A stretch of 64,000 nucleotides of DNA from Paenibacillus xylanilyticus. GTDB taxonomy: Bacteria > Bacillota > Bacilli > Paenibacillales > Paenibacillaceae. The stretch spans positions 3,607,001 to 3,671,000 of the forward strand of contig NZ_CP044310.1 of NCBI RefSeq assembly GCF_009664365.1, read 5' to 3'. The position numbers and the translations under genes were made by a program. How positions within the stretch are numbered: position 1 is the first letter of the stretch; every line of letters starts with the position of its first letter. Of the stretch, positions 27,629 to 37,752 are shown piece after piece. The notes under the pieces are model-generated. The model was given only the letters and a program-made list of their open reading frames with translations, did not search any database and was not told the DNA's origin.

Positions 27629-28709
27629 TAGCATAGACTCCTTTAACCTTAATATAGTGCTGTGCAATTCGAACATCGCCTTCCGAGTCCATCAGTTGCT
27701 TCTCACCTGCTTCCAGAGCAAACAAAGTCAGGTTCGCCTGCTGTCCCACCCTAATCTGTCCGAGCTCCGGCTTGCCGAGCCATGCTGCCGCGTTGATTGT
27801 AACTGCGCGGATGACCTCTTCCAGACTGTAGCCAAGTACGAGAAACTTGGTCAGCACATTCGACAAACTGTACACTGGCCCGTTCAGACGATTGCCGCGG
27901 TAAATATCCGTACTGATTGTATTCAGCTCAATGCCGGCCGCTTTGGCCTGTTCTGCAATCCGGAAAGAGAAGCTCGCTGTGCCATGGCCGACATCCAGAT
28001 GAACTCCACGGAAAGCAGCATCAAGCAGTCCTTGTAGAGGTGTGCCGTCCTCATGGAACAGGTTGTTGGACTTGCCATTAAGGTAATGGGTAATTACATC
28101 GCCCGGCTGTAATAGCTCCAATACTTTGGAGATTGCAGGCGGAGCGGAACCAATATGAACCATGAGCGGCAGATTCGTTTCTTCGGACAATAGGCGTGCC
28201 AGCTTGAGCGGTTCAATACCGTTGTCTTGGACGACGCTTCGGCTTATGCGTGCTTTCAGGCCAACGATAAAATCAGGATAAGCCGCTGCTGCTACCTGGG
28301 CCTTAGCCCGGTCTATCCATTCCAGCTGTGACAGCTCATCTGTCCTTTCAAGCCCGATCCTCGAAATATTTAATAGAGCAAACACCCGCGTCTCCGCCTT
28401 CAGGCTGGCAGTGTACAAGGCACCGATCCGATCTGCACCGCAGCTTCCGGCATCCACGAGTGTGGTTACTCCCTGCTTCACACCAATTTCGTCGATATCA
28501 TCGCCATAAGGATCAAGCTCCGGCACGGCATGCACATGCAGATCAATCCATCCGCTAGACACATATAACCCGGAACAGTCTTGACCTCTCTTTGCTTCCC
28601 CAGCCTGGCCTGACGGTGTAATATCCGTGATGACCCCGTCCTGAATGGCGATATCCATGATCCGCCCGTCAACAAGCTGCAAATTGCGCAGCACATTCTC
28701 TGTGCCCAA
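27606..28709 (-). CDS. Amidohydrolase/deacetylase family metallohydrolase
   Basis: 367 residues, amidohydrolase TIM barrel. Metal ligands: HVH in WIDLHVHAVPEL (about 57-59), K in VGLKARIS (probably carboxylated), the histidines in MVHIGSAPP and THYLNG, and D in TISTDIY. It belongs to the EF_0837/AHA_3915-type group repeatedly encoded beside DgaE/DgaF; characterised relatives remove acetyl groups from N-acetyl-D-amino acids or acetoxy acids. First gene of the operon; the TTG at 28709 has AAGGAG 9 bases upstream. Likely deacetylates the substrate before DgaE acts (inference). Confidence 0.8.
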   Translation of the reverse strand: MGTENVLRNLQLVDGRIMDIAIQDGVITDITPSGQAGEAKRGQDCSGLYVSSGWIDLHVHAVPELDPYGDDIDEIGVKQGVTTLVDAGSCGADRIGALYTASLKAETRVFALLNISRIGLERTDELSQLEWIDRAKAQVAAAAYPDFIVGLKARISRSVVQDNGIEPLKLARLLSEETNLPLMVHIGSAPPAISKVLELLQPGDVITHYLNGKSNNLFHEDGTPLQGLLDAAFRGVHLDVGHGTASFSFRIAEQAKAAGIELNTISTDIYRGNRLNGPVYSLSNVLTKFLVLGYSLEEVIRAVTINAAAWLGKPELGQIRVGQQANLTLFALEAGEKQLMDSEGDVRIAQHYIKVKGVYANGSLITS

Positions 28710-28937
28710 TCATCCCATCTCCTTCTTCGACCCAGGTATACAGGTAAAAATCAAAATTGGATTCATTTCATGAAACCTGTACCTCCTTCGATTAAAAATA
28801 AACCTGATGTGCTACTTTATTCCAAAGATTATAATGTTATAATGTTTATGCAGACTTAAGTATACTCCAGAACAGAACATAAATTTATATTCCAGAATGA
28901 CTAATTCGAACTTTTTAAATACGGGAGGGACAACTAT

Positions 28938-31274
28938 ATGGCTAATCCGGCACTCAAGCCATCCTTGCTCAACCAATTCAGACTCAGCTGGAATCATTTC
29001 AAATCAAGACTTCTTCTGAAATATGCGTTTTCCTACATACTCATATTTCTCATTCCTCTAACAGGGGTTACTATTTTTGTATATGAAAACGCTGTCAAAG
29101 GCCTTCGTGTCGAAATTGAACAATCGAATGTTAATCAGCTGAATCAGGTGAAGAACACCATAGATACCCGTATGAACGAGCTTCAGGAAATAGCCGGGCG
29201 AATCGCTTATGACAAGTATTTGACCCCTTACATGGTGAAGGATCCCTACTACAGCATGGAGGCGATACAGGCCTTGGCAAATTACAAAGCCAGCAGCAAC
29301 ATTGCCGAGGACCTGCTTCTGTATTTCCATAACGACTCCAATATCTATTCTCACCGTGGTCTCGCCGATCTTCATGTTACCTTCGATACGCTCTATCAAT
29401 TTGAACAGTGGACCCCTGAAGAATTGCGGCAGGACTTAAATGAAACCCGGCAACCGCTGGTACGTCCCGCGGAGAATGTAACCATTAATTCCCGGACGGA
29501 TCCAATGCTTGTCATGCTCGTACCCATTAAACCGAATGACCCCTATCCATATGGAACGGTTGTCTATTTAATGAAAGAATCCAAGCTTACTGGTGTTATG
29601 GATTCAGTTCTGAGTGACTTCACGGGCAGCAGCTATATATTCGGTCCTACCGGAGAGGTATTGACCGCAAACAGCCATGGTGTCACTCTTCCCCAGAACG
29701 AGCTTGAGAAGATATCCGGACTTGAGCCTGGAATTCATAATCTGAAGCTGGACGGGGAACAGCACTCCGTCGTTTCGGTGCAATCGGAAGAAAATGGATG
29801 GACCTATGTGACCACGATGCCAAGCTTCCAATTTTTCAGCCGTGTGGCCCATGTTCAGACGCTGATTTTAATTGTCTTTTGTATTACGGTAATCACTGGC
29901 ATTGCTGCGGCACTGCTGCTGGCCAAACGGCAGTACCATCCGATCAGGGATCTGATGGAATTCGCCAAGCTGAAAAGCAGCGGCAAGGATACTCCCAAGG
30001 TTCGTAATGAGTGGGAATGGATCCGGCAGACTCTCCACGATTACAGTGCCAAAATTGATTTACAGGAGCCTTTCGTCCGCAATCAATGTATGCTGCTGCT
30101 GCTTAAGCATGGCAAGCCGGACGACCCTGAGATCGAACAGATGATCTTCAGTACTGGTTTCAGGCATCCTCAGGGAGAAGGCCTCTATTTCTCAGCTATA
30201 CTATCCTGGGATGACACCAAGCCCGGCAGCAAGTCCTGGCAGGAACGACATCTCCTGCAGGAGATCCTCGGCAATGTATGCTTGCCCCCTTCTGGTGCAC
30301 AGATCTTTGGAGTGGAGTTTTCGGTCAAGGACCAATTTGCCCTGATCATTTCACTTCCCGAAGAGGCAGATATGTTGGCCCAGACCCAAATGGAGCAGGT
30401 TATTGAAGGCATTCAAGCGATCATTCGTGAGCACTCGCAGCTGTCCTTAAGCATCGGTGTCGGTATGGCATACAGCGACCTGAGCCTTCTTAATCAATCG
30501 TTTATCGAAGCTGCTGCAGCACTGGAGCACCGGATGATCCGTCGCAGCGGACAGGTAACCTACTTCGAGCAGCTTGCAGAGCTGAACCCTTCCGCCACCG
30601 AGAGTTTCTGGATCCCGCCCAAATCCATGTTGAAGCTGGAGCAGAGTCTGAAACAGGGCAACGAACCCGTAGCCGTCCAGATGATTGCTGATACCATCGA
30701 GATGATCAAAGACGAGCCGCTGCAGGTTCATCTGCTGCGCTGCATCTGCTTCGAACTTCTGAACGCTTTTCTGCGCACGGCTTCCGAACTTGGGATGGAT
30801 AGTGTTTTCGCCAATATACCGGAATTGACCTCCTTTGAAACGCTGGAAGAGCTGGAGAACCGCCTGCTCTCTCTCGCCGCTGACATTTGCACGCAGGTTG
30901 AGCGGAACACGGAGACTAGCGAATCTTCGTTAATGGATGACATTCTGGCATACGTGGACGAGCAGTTCGCCGATTACACACTCAGCCTGGAACATGTGGC
31001 GCTTAAGTTTGCCATTTCAACCTCTTATTTGAGCCGGAGTTTCAAAGAGAAGACTGGCACCAATTTCTCACAATATATCTGGCAAAAACGTGTGGACCAA
31101 GTGATCCGGCTGTTGGAGAACACTAGCGCACCGCTCAAGGAAATTATCGAGCAGGTCGGTTATTTGGATACGCCGAATTTCATCCGCAAGTTCAAAAAAG
31201 AAATCGGCCTCACACCAGGGCAATACCGTAAAGAACACGCTATGAAGGGGACTGTTGTGAAAAGGCCCATTTAA
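28938..31274 (+). CDS. Membrane-bound AraC-family regulator (YesN/YtdP type)
   Basis: 778 residues: two membrane helices (about 30-52 and 305-328) bracket a Cache-like extracellular sensor of about 250 residues; a cytosolic region follows and the C-terminal 100 residues are an AraC helix-turn-helix (YLSRSFKEKTGTNFSQYIW and LTPGQYRKEH). ATG at 28938 with GGGAGGG upstream. These one-protein systems control neighbouring sugar-uptake genes; the convergent GH130/LplABC mannoside cluster is the probable target. It is divergent from the dga operon. Confidence 0.85.
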   Translation: MANPALKPSLLNQFRLSWNHFKSRLLLKYAFSYILIFLIPLTGVTIFVYENAVKGLRVEIEQSNVNQLNQVKNTIDTRMNELQEIAGRIAYDKYLTPYMVKDPYYSMEAIQALANYKASSNIAEDLLLYFHNDSNIYSHRGLADLHVTFDTLYQFEQWTPEELRQDLNETRQPLVRPAENVTINSRTDPMLVMLVPIKPNDPYPYGTVVYLMKESKLTGVMDSVLSDFTGSSYIFGPTGEVLTANSHGVTLPQNELEKISGLEPGIHNLKLDGEQHSVVSVQSEENGWTYVTTMPSFQFFSRVAHVQTLILIVFCITVITGIAAALLLAKRQYHPIRDLMEFAKLKSSGKDTPKVRNEWEWIRQTLHDYSAKIDLQEPFVRNQCMLLLLKHGKPDDPEIEQMIFSTGFRHPQGEGLYFSAILSWDDTKPGSKSWQERHLLQEILGNVCLPPSGAQIFGVEFSVKDQFALIISLPEEADMLAQTQMEQVIEGIQAIIREHSQLSLSIGVGMAYSDLSLLNQSFIEAAAALEHRMIRRSGQVTYFEQLAELNPSATESFWIPPKSMLKLEQSLKQGNEPVAVQMIADTIEMIKDEPLQVHLLRCICFELLNAFLRTASELGMDSVFANIPELTSFETLEELENRLLSLAADICTQVERNTETSESSLMDDILAYVDEQFADYTLSLEHVALKFAISTSYLSRSFKEKTGTNFSQYIWQKRVDQVIRLLENTSAPLKEIIEQVGYLDTPNFIRKFKKEIGLTPGQYRKEHAMKGTVVKRPI

Positions 31275-31333
31275 TTCCGGGCTTCCTTCTTCCCCCTGGT
31301 AAGCACCTGAATCACTAACCAAGTCAGTCCTGC

Positions 31334-32350
31334 TTACTGCCCTTCCCGAAGGATATGTTCTACCAATTCATCCAGTGGAACCGTGGCGAGAGCAATCGCT
31401 GTATCTGTTACTCCGTAATAGATATAGAGCAGACCGTCTTTGACCACGTTTCCGGTCGGGAAAATCACATTCGGAATCTGGAAACCAAATTTCTCGTAGT
31501 ACGTCTCCGGCTCCATAATGAAATGATGAGTCCGGGCAATGATTTTCTCAGGCTGCTCCAAATCCAGCAGCATAGCTCCTACACGGTAAACGATATCTTC
31601 ATCAACGCCGTGATAGAGCACCAGCCAGCCCTTGTCGGTCCGGATTGGAGGCGTCGAGCCCCCGATTTTCCGCGATTCCCAGGACAGGTTTCCGGCGGTG
31701 GCTAGCAGCTTGGGCTCTTCCCAGTTCACCAGATCCTCGGAGTAGGTAATCCACATGGCCGCCTTATCCGTACCGTAGTTTTCTCCCACATATTCCTCGG
31801 GGCGGCGCAGCAGCACGAATTTCCCGCCTATTTTTTCAGGAAACAAAATGTTGTCCCGGTCGTTAATATCAAGAGGCGTCGTATCCGCCACAAACTCCCA
31901 ATCCAGGAGATTATCCGATTTCAGAATGGAGGACCGGGTCAACCAGTGTCCCTCCTCTTCGCCCCATCCGTCCGGATATTCGGGAATAGAGCGCAGGGGG
32001 ACGCCTGCTCCAGTTGGATAATAGCTCATGGCACAGGGACGCAGGGCATAGTTCAGATAGAAGGTTCCCTCAATTTTGACAATACGAGGGTCCTGCACAC
32101 TGCCATAAGGAAAACCCAGCATATCGGGCGTCACGATGGGCTCGTCCTTCACGTGGGTGAAGTTTACCCCGTCATCGCTCTCCAGCAGCCCCAGATAATT
32201 CTTGCATGGAGTCAGGGAGCCTGCAGTGCGCTCAATCATGTAAAATTTGCCGTTATCTATGATGACCGCCGGGTTGAAGACCGTAACCTTACGCCACTCA
32301 TAGCCGCCTGGGACGACAATGGGATTATTCGGGTGTCTTGTTATTTGCAT
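31334..32350 (-). CDS. GH130 mannoside phosphorylase/hydrolase
   Basis: 338 residues, five-bladed beta-propeller. GH130 hallmark QDPR (about 85-88; the Asp is the catalytic acid) with NPAV early and TPPIRTDKGWLVLYHG later. The family reversibly phosphorolyses beta-1,4- or hydrolyses beta-1,2-linked mannosides in the cytoplasm. No signal peptide, consistent with intracellular work on imported oligosaccharides. AGGAGG before ATG at 32350. Last gene of the binding protein-permease unit. The linkage cannot be fixed by eye. Confidence 0.85.
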   Translation of the reverse strand: MQITRHPNNPIVVPGGYEWRKVTVFNPAVIIDNGKFYMIERTAGSLTPCKNYLGLLESDDGVNFTHVKDEPIVTPDMLGFPYGSVQDPRIVKIEGTFYLNYALRPCAMSYYPTGAGVPLRSIPEYPDGWGEEEGHWLTRSSILKSDNLLDWEFVADTTPLDINDRDNILFPEKIGGKFVLLRRPEEYVGENYGTDKAAMWITYSEDLVNWEEPKLLATAGNLSWESRKIGGSTPPIRTDKGWLVLYHGVDEDIVYRVGAMLLDLEQPEKIIARTHHFIMEPETYYEKFGFQIPNVIFPTGNVVKDGLLYIYYGVTDTAIALATVPLDELVEHILREGQ

Positions 32351-32402
32351 GCCTGTTCCTCCTGGGATTCATGTTCAAGGTATCGTTTGCGCAGAAGCTT
32401 GA

Positions 32403-34013
32403 TTAGTTGGATTTCCAGCGGTCATACGCAGCCTGATTAATTTCAGCTACACGTTCTCCGCCCATTTTCTTAACGGTCGCCACATAATTGTCCCAACTGG
32501 TTAGCGGTTCTGCACCGGTGATGAACTTTGCTTCCATCTGCTTCACGTAAGTGCTCAAATCCGAATTCAAGTTGCTGATTTCCGTCTGCTCTTCCACGGT
32601 CAGGAACAGTGTTGGGAACGGAATCCGAGCGCCTTTATCAAGAAGCTTCTGCTTCGTTTCCTTCTCTACCCAGAGATCAAAGTCTGTCTTCAGCCCTTTA
32701 CTAATATCATCCATGGACAGGGTTGGAGCAGGAATACCATAGTTAGGTGTCAGAGTGGCCCGATAATCTTCCATTTCCTTTCCATCCGGTACCGGCAAGT
32801 ATTTCTTTACCCGGTTCTCTTTGTCGGTGTATTCCCAAAGAATGCCCTCTGGCCCTTTATTGAAAAACATCGCACCTTCATAGGAATAGAGATAATCCAC
32901 CCAACGCATGGAGGCTTCCGGTGCCGGGTTGCTCTCCGTAATGGCAAAGGCACCCGTTGTAATGCCTCTGTTCTTCGCAATCGCCGGAGCAGCAACCGAC
33001 TCGCTGCGGACAGGTGCAAACATCGGATCTGCCGTCGAAGGCTCTCCGCCTTTGGACATGTAGGCATGCCAGTCGGAGAAGAGGGCGACCTGGTTGTTCT
33101 GTGCCTTAGCCTTCTTTTGCTCCGCCGTCTGCGAGAAGCTCTCATGATCCAGCAGCTCTTCGGACCACAGACGGTTCATATAGGTCAAATATTCCTTATA
33201 TCCTTCTTCAAGCGGTGTATAGTGCACCTTATCGTTATCGTCCACGTATATCTCTTCTTCATAAATACCGAAGGCGCCAAGCAGCCAGGTACGGATATCA
33301 CGCAGGTTGGCAGCAGGTGTTGTCACCGAGGATATCGGAATTTCATCGGCGATACCGTTGCCGTTCGGATCTTCCTCCTTCACACGTTTCAGGTAGGTAT
33401 ACAGCTCTTCTGTCGTTTCGGGAAGCTTATCGATATTTAATGCTTTCAGGAAGTCCCCGTTGTACCACATGGGGTTGCGATACCAATGCTGACTGAGCTC
33501 GACTACCGGCAAAGAATAGATATGCCCGTCCGGCGCTGTAATGGATTTGCGGACATCCGGATTCTCATCCAGCAACGCCTTGAAGTTCGGAGCGTATTCC
33601 TCAATCAGATCCTCCAGAGGAACGAGGATACCCTGCTCTCCATAATTCATCTGCTCCGCAGTGGTCAAACCGGCAGCATAGAGAATATCCGGGTAATCTC
33701 CGCTGGCGAGCACCAGATTCTTCTTGGTCTCGAAGCTGTCCTTCGGTGCATTCCTGTATTCCAGCTTAATGCCTGTCTTCTCCTGCATCTGCTGGAGCAC
33801 TTTCATGTTCTCCCAGTTCTGAATCCCTACATCCGGCGCCATCAGCGTAAGAGTCACAGATTCATTGACAATCGGGAAACCCTCTTTGTTCACAGCAACA
33901 GCTCCGGTACTGTTATCTCCTGCCCCTTTGTCTGCATTGCTGCAGCCTGCCAGCAGTGTAAGAACTAGAGCCGACGACAACAGAAGCTTCCATGGTTTGC
34001 GTGTGGTCTGCAT
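32403..34013 (-). CDS. LplA-like sugar-binding lipoprotein of an ABC importer
   Basis: 536 residues from ATG at 34013 (AAGGAGG upstream; the longer frame adds a non-signal extension). Lipoprotein signal with lipobox LLAGC, then a family 1 extracellular solute-binding fold (VTLTLMAPDVG, TTGAFAI). It delivers oligosaccharides to the two permeases encoded just upstream. No ATPase gene is present locally, so the importer probably uses a shared MsmX-type ATPase encoded elsewhere (family knowledge). Confidence 0.88.
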   Translation of the reverse strand: MQTTRKPWKLLLSSALVLTLLAGCSNADKGAGDNSTGAVAVNKEGFPIVNESVTLTLMAPDVGIQNWENMKVLQQMQEKTGIKLEYRNAPKDSFETKKNLVLASGDYPDILYAAGLTTAEQMNYGEQGILVPLEDLIEEYAPNFKALLDENPDVRKSITAPDGHIYSLPVVELSQHWYRNPMWYNGDFLKALNIDKLPETTEELYTYLKRVKEEDPNGNGIADEIPISSVTTPAANLRDIRTWLLGAFGIYEEEIYVDDNDKVHYTPLEEGYKEYLTYMNRLWSEELLDHESFSQTAEQKKAKAQNNQVALFSDWHAYMSKGGEPSTADPMFAPVRSESVAAPAIAKNRGITTGAFAITESNPAPEASMRWVDYLYSYEGAMFFNKGPEGILWEYTDKENRVKKYLPVPDGKEMEDYRATLTPNYGIPAPTLSMDDISKGLKTDFDLWVEKETKQKLLDKGARIPFPTLFLTVEEQTEISNLNSDLSTYVKQMEAKFITGAEPLTSWDNYVATVKKMGGERVAEINQAAYDRWKSN

Positions 34014-34050
34014 GAATAATTCCTCCTTGTTATATAGACATTCTAATGGT

Positions 34051-34962
34051 TCAACCTTTAACTGAGCCAATCATGACCCCTTGGACAAAGTAACGCTGCA
34101 GGAATGGATAGACCGCCACGATCGGCAGCGTGGAGACCACAATGACTCCATATTTGATTAGTGATGCTGTTTCAGCCTTATTGTTCATGGCAGTCGCCAC
34201 CTCGCTATTGATCGAAGCGCCCGTCGTTTCGGCCGACATCTCCTGAAGGACAAGGATCTGGCGCAGAACCATCTGCAGCGGATACTTGGCTTCATCATTC
34301 AAATAAATCAGGGACGGGAAATAACTGTTCCAGTGGCCTACGCCATAGAATAGAGCCATAACGGCTATAATGGGTGCCGACAGCGGCAGAATAATGCGAA
34401 TGAACAGCTTCAGATTCGTACAGCCGTCCATGTGAGCCGCTTCCTGCAGTTCTTTTGGGATGGTCGTCTGAAAAAAGGTGCGGGCCACGACAATATTCCA
34501 AACTGAAGCAGCCACCGGCAGAATCAATGCCCACATGCTGTTAATGAGTCCGAGGTTTTTGACCAGCAGATACGTTGGCACGAGCCCGCCGCTGAAAAAC
34601 ATCGTAAACAGAATGAGACCCATGAACAGATTACGCCCGACAAAATCGGATCGGCTGAGCGCATATGCAGCTGGCAGCGTAACGGCGAGATTGACCAGTG
34701 TCCCTACCACCGTATAAATAATCGTGTTCAAATAACCATTCCATATCTTCGGGTTTTCGAAAACAAGCTTGTAGCCATCAAGTGTCACATTCATCGGTAA
34801 CAGCCACATGGCTCCCGAATTGACGTCCTTCGGCGAACTGATGGAAGCACTGAGGATATAGATCAGCGGATAGAGAACAACGAGCAGGGCAAGAACCAAA
34901 TAAATATAGGTGCAAATCACAAACAGCTTGTCTCCTCTGGACTCTTTCATGGCAGTAACCAA
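34051..34962 (-). CDS. LplC-type sugar ABC permease
   Basis: About 304 residues with six membrane helices and the inner-membrane EAA loop QEAAHMDGCTNLKLFIRIILP. The start is taken as TTG at 34962, 9 bases after AAAGGAG and 16 bases after the LplB stop; ATG at 34950 is an alternative, and the longer frame to 35031 overlaps lplB without support. Pairs with the LplB-type permease. Confidence 0.85.
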   Translation of the reverse strand: MVTAMKESRGDKLFVICTYIYLVLALLVVLYPLIYILSASISSPKDVNSGAMWLLPMNVTLDGYKLVFENPKIWNGYLNTIIYTVVGTLVNLAVTLPAAYALSRSDFVGRNLFMGLILFTMFFSGGLVPTYLLVKNLGLINSMWALILPVAASVWNIVVARTFFQTTIPKELQEAAHMDGCTNLKLFIRIILPLSAPIIAVMALFYGVGHWNSYFPSLIYLNDEAKYPLQMVLRQILVLQEMSAETTGASINSEVATAMNNKAETASLIKYGVIVVSTLPIVAVYPFLQRYFVQGVMIGSVKG

Positions 34963-34978
34963 AGACCTCAACTCCTTT

Positions 34979-35929
34979 CTACCAGAGGCTATTTTCACTG
35001 GTACGTTTGGCAATCTGATTGACAGTAACAAGCAAAATCACGTTGATTACCGAGTTAAACAAGCCAACTGCGGTTGAGAAACTATACTGAGCATCTACCA
35101 GTCCAGCGCGATAGACATAGGTGGAGATTACATCGGAGGCTTCCATATTGAGTGAATTCTGCAGCAGCAGAATTTTCTCGAAACCAAGGCTCAGTATATT
35201 CCCCATATTTAAGATCAGCATGATTGTAATCGTGGGCACAATGGTTGGCAGATTGATATGCAGCATCCGTTTAATCCGGCTCGCTCCATCCATAATGGCC
35301 GCTTCATGCAGCTGGGGATCTACGCCAGACAGAGCCGCGAGATAAATAATCGTACCCCACCCGGTACTCTGCCAGACCCCCGAGAAAACATAAATCGTCT
35401 TAAACCAGGCCGGGTCCGTCAGAAACTGTGCAGGTTGAAAGCCCAGGAATTCAATGAAACGGACGATCATTCCACTGGAAGGCGACAGAAAGGTAATGAT
35501 CATCCCTGCCATAACAACGACGGAAATGAAATGCGGAGCATAGGTTACCGTCTGAACCGATTTCTTGAACGGACCGTTCCGCACCTCATTAAAGGCAAGC
35601 GCCAAAATAATCGGAAGTGGAAACCCAATCGCAAGTTCATAGAAGCTGATGCTGAACGTGTTCCAGAGCAGATCCCAAAAGAAATAGGAATTGAAGAATC
35701 GTTCAAAATGGTCAAAGCCAACCCATTCACTGCCTGTAATTCCTTTTGAAGGTACGAAATTCTTGAAAGCAATCTGAATGCCGTACATCGGGCCGTAATG
35801 AAAAACGAGGAAATACAACAACGCGGGAAGCATGAACAAATAAAGCTCCCAATTTTTCCAGATTCTTTTGCCAAGGGATTTGTTCTTTAATGAAGGTTTT
35901 ACGGATACTGCAGCATGACTCACCTTCAT
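34979..35929 (-). CDS. LplB-type sugar ABC permease
   Basis: 316 residues from ATG at 35929 (GAGGAGTGGGAGA upstream). Six membrane helices after a basic N-terminus, with the EAA loop HEAAIMDGASRIKRMLHINLP. First gene of the LplB-LplC-binding protein-GH130 unit, transcribed divergently from the GH125 gene across a shared region that carries a cre-like box. Confidence 0.88.
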   Translation of the reverse strand: MKVSHAAVSVKPSLKNKSLGKRIWKNWELYLFMLPALLYFLVFHYGPMYGIQIAFKNFVPSKGITGSEWVGFDHFERFFNSYFFWDLLWNTFSISFYELAIGFPLPIILALAFNEVRNGPFKKSVQTVTYAPHFISVVVMAGMIITFLSPSSGMIVRFIEFLGFQPAQFLTDPAWFKTIYVFSGVWQSTGWGTIIYLAALSGVDPQLHEAAIMDGASRIKRMLHINLPTIVPTITIMLILNMGNILSLGFEKILLLQNSLNMEASDVISTYVYRAGLVDAQYSFSTAVGLFNSVINVILLVTVNQIAKRTSENSLW

Positions 35930-36337
35930 TCTCCCACTCCTCTCTATGTTTTTTTCGTTACATAAAATAAAGTTGTATCCGCTTCGCACTTCTAGCTGAT
36001 CCCTTTTATGCTAGCGCTTACAATTCAAATTGTAGTGAAACCTAGCTGACACCGTAAATATGTAGGTTGTGCATTGTCATGTTAGAAAGCGCGTAAAACC
36101 CTGCTGCTGCGGTACTTTTCGGCTTGCCGTGATGTAAATACCCCCAGAATAATGACGGCTATAATGTGTGAATTATGAACCTTTCTTTAAGCTGCAAAAG
36201 TTACATATTGTGATCATCGGGCATGTATGCAAACATTTGCTACGAATGCCAAGGCTACCACACGGACTGATGATATCAGAAGATTTCTATTATGAGCCGT
36301 GCAACTTTACCCTAACGATGTAGGAGGAGTTATGACT
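35930..36337. other. Divergent promoter region between LplB and GH125 genes
   Basis: About 400 bp. Contains a near-perfect cre box (36009-36022) on the permease side. No small gene was found; the region must hold both promoters and probably the site of the YesN-type regulator. Confidence 0.45.
36009..36022 (-). promoter_or_regulatory. Cre-like box upstream of the LplB operon
   Basis: Minus-strand TGTAAGCGCTAGCA matches TGWAANCGNTNWCA at all but one position. It lies about 80 bases upstream of the LplB start, the place expected for CcpA repression of a sugar importer. Confidence 0.55.
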
Positions 36338-37618
36338 ATGAATCTGCCACCTTCCATTACCGAGTACTTGAATGAAGCCGACAAACGGCTTGCCCATCAT
36401 CCCAAATTGCAAAAGCTGTTCCGCAACTGCTTCCCCAATACACTTGAAACGACAACCAAGCTGCTTGAAGACGGCACCACTTTTGTATTTACTGGCGATA
36501 TCCCCGCCATGTGGCTGCGCGATTCTACGGAGCAGGTGCGCCACTACATTCCGTTTGCCAAAAACGACTCTGAGCTTCAGCGGATTCTCCGCGGCCTGAT
36601 TGCCCGGCAGATGTTCTATGTGAATATCGACCCGTACACGAATGCATTTAATGAAACAGCAAGCGACAAGCATTACCGGGCTACGGATGATTGCAATTTA
36701 AACCCCTGGATGTGGGAGCGCAAATACGAGCTGGACTCCCTCTGCTTTGTCGTTCAGCTGGCCTATATGTACTGGAAGGAAGCGGAGCAAACAGATATCT
36801 TCGATACCGATTGCTACCGAGCACTCAGCTCCATTGTGAACGTTATTGAAACGGAGCAGTACCACGGAGAGAAGTCGTCCTACCATTTTATCCGGCAGAC
36901 GCTTCAGGATACGGAGACGTTATACAATAATGGACGCGGCATGCCTGTCAACTACACCGGCATGAGCTGGTCGGGCTTCCGCCCGAGTGATGACAGCTGC
37001 CAATTCGGCTACAACATTCCCTCCAACATGTTCGCTGTGGTGATTCTGGAGTATATCCGCGAGATTGCCAGCGTTATTTATAAGGACGAAAGGCTGGCTG
37101 CCCGAGCAGCGAAGCTGCGCAAGGAAATTGACTTCGGCATCCGGACGTACGGGATTGTGAATCATCCGAAATACGGCCGAATCTACGCCTATGAAACGGA
37201 TGGATTCGGGAACTATTCACTGATGGATGATGCCGGCACACCGGGATTGCTATCTATTCCTTATATTGGTTATGTAGGGGTGGAGGATGAAATCTATCAA
37301 AACACCCGCCGATTTGCTCTCAGTTTCGACAACCCATTCTACTTCGAGGGTAAATATGCCAAAGGCATTGGCAGTCCGCATACGCCAGGGGGTTATGTGT
37401 GGCATATGGCACTTTCTATGCAGGCACTAACAGCGGATAATGATGAGGAAATGAAGGAATTAATCGATATGCTGATCAGAACTGATGATGATACAGGGTA
37501 TATGCATGAAGGCTTCCATCCCGATGATCCCTCCGACTTTTCACGTGAGTGGTTCGCCTGGTCTAACAGCCTTTTTGCTACGCTGATTGGCAAAGCGATG
37601 GACAAGGGAATTGTCTAA
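36338..37618 (+). CDS. GH125 exo-alpha-1,6-mannosidase
   Basis: About 427 residues, all-helical toroid. Family motif DIPAMWLRDS near residue 53 (the Asp lies in the active site), then RATDDCN and GYNIPSNMFAV, and a conserved PHTPGGYVWHMALSM. GH125 enzymes release mannose from alpha-1,6-linked mannosides. No signal peptide, so it acts on imported glycans. GGAGGAG precedes ATG 36332 and ATG 36338; spacing favours 36338. Divergent from the LplB operon, it completes a mannoside locus together with GH130. Confidence 0.88.
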   Translation: MNLPPSITEYLNEADKRLAHHPKLQKLFRNCFPNTLETTTKLLEDGTTFVFTGDIPAMWLRDSTEQVRHYIPFAKNDSELQRILRGLIARQMFYVNIDPYTNAFNETASDKHYRATDDCNLNPWMWERKYELDSLCFVVQLAYMYWKEAEQTDIFDTDCYRALSSIVNVIETEQYHGEKSSYHFIRQTLQDTETLYNNGRGMPVNYTGMSWSGFRPSDDSCQFGYNIPSNMFAVVILEYIREIASVIYKDERLAARAAKLRKEIDFGIRTYGIVNHPKYGRIYAYETDGFGNYSLMDDAGTPGLLSIPYIGYVGVEDEIYQNTRRFALSFDNPFYFEGKYAKGIGSPHTPGGYVWHMALSMQALTADNDEEMKELIDMLIRTDDDTGYMHEGFHPDDPSDFSREWFAWSNSLFATLIGKAMDKGIV

Positions 37619-37752
37619 TCTCTTCCCGCTGATCTTGGCACTCTGAAGAAACACGATCTTCAAAAAAATATGATTATGCAAATAAAAAAACCGCTGTGCC
37701 GCTTAGATTAGAGGGCGGGCTCAGTCGATTTTGGAGTAACGATTGTTTATCT

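Noticed and set aside
31299..31338. GTAAGCA...TGCTTAC inverted repeat as a terminator between the YesN-type regulator and GH130
   Set aside because: Large loop, no U-run, and it overlaps the GH130 stop codon; too weak to call.
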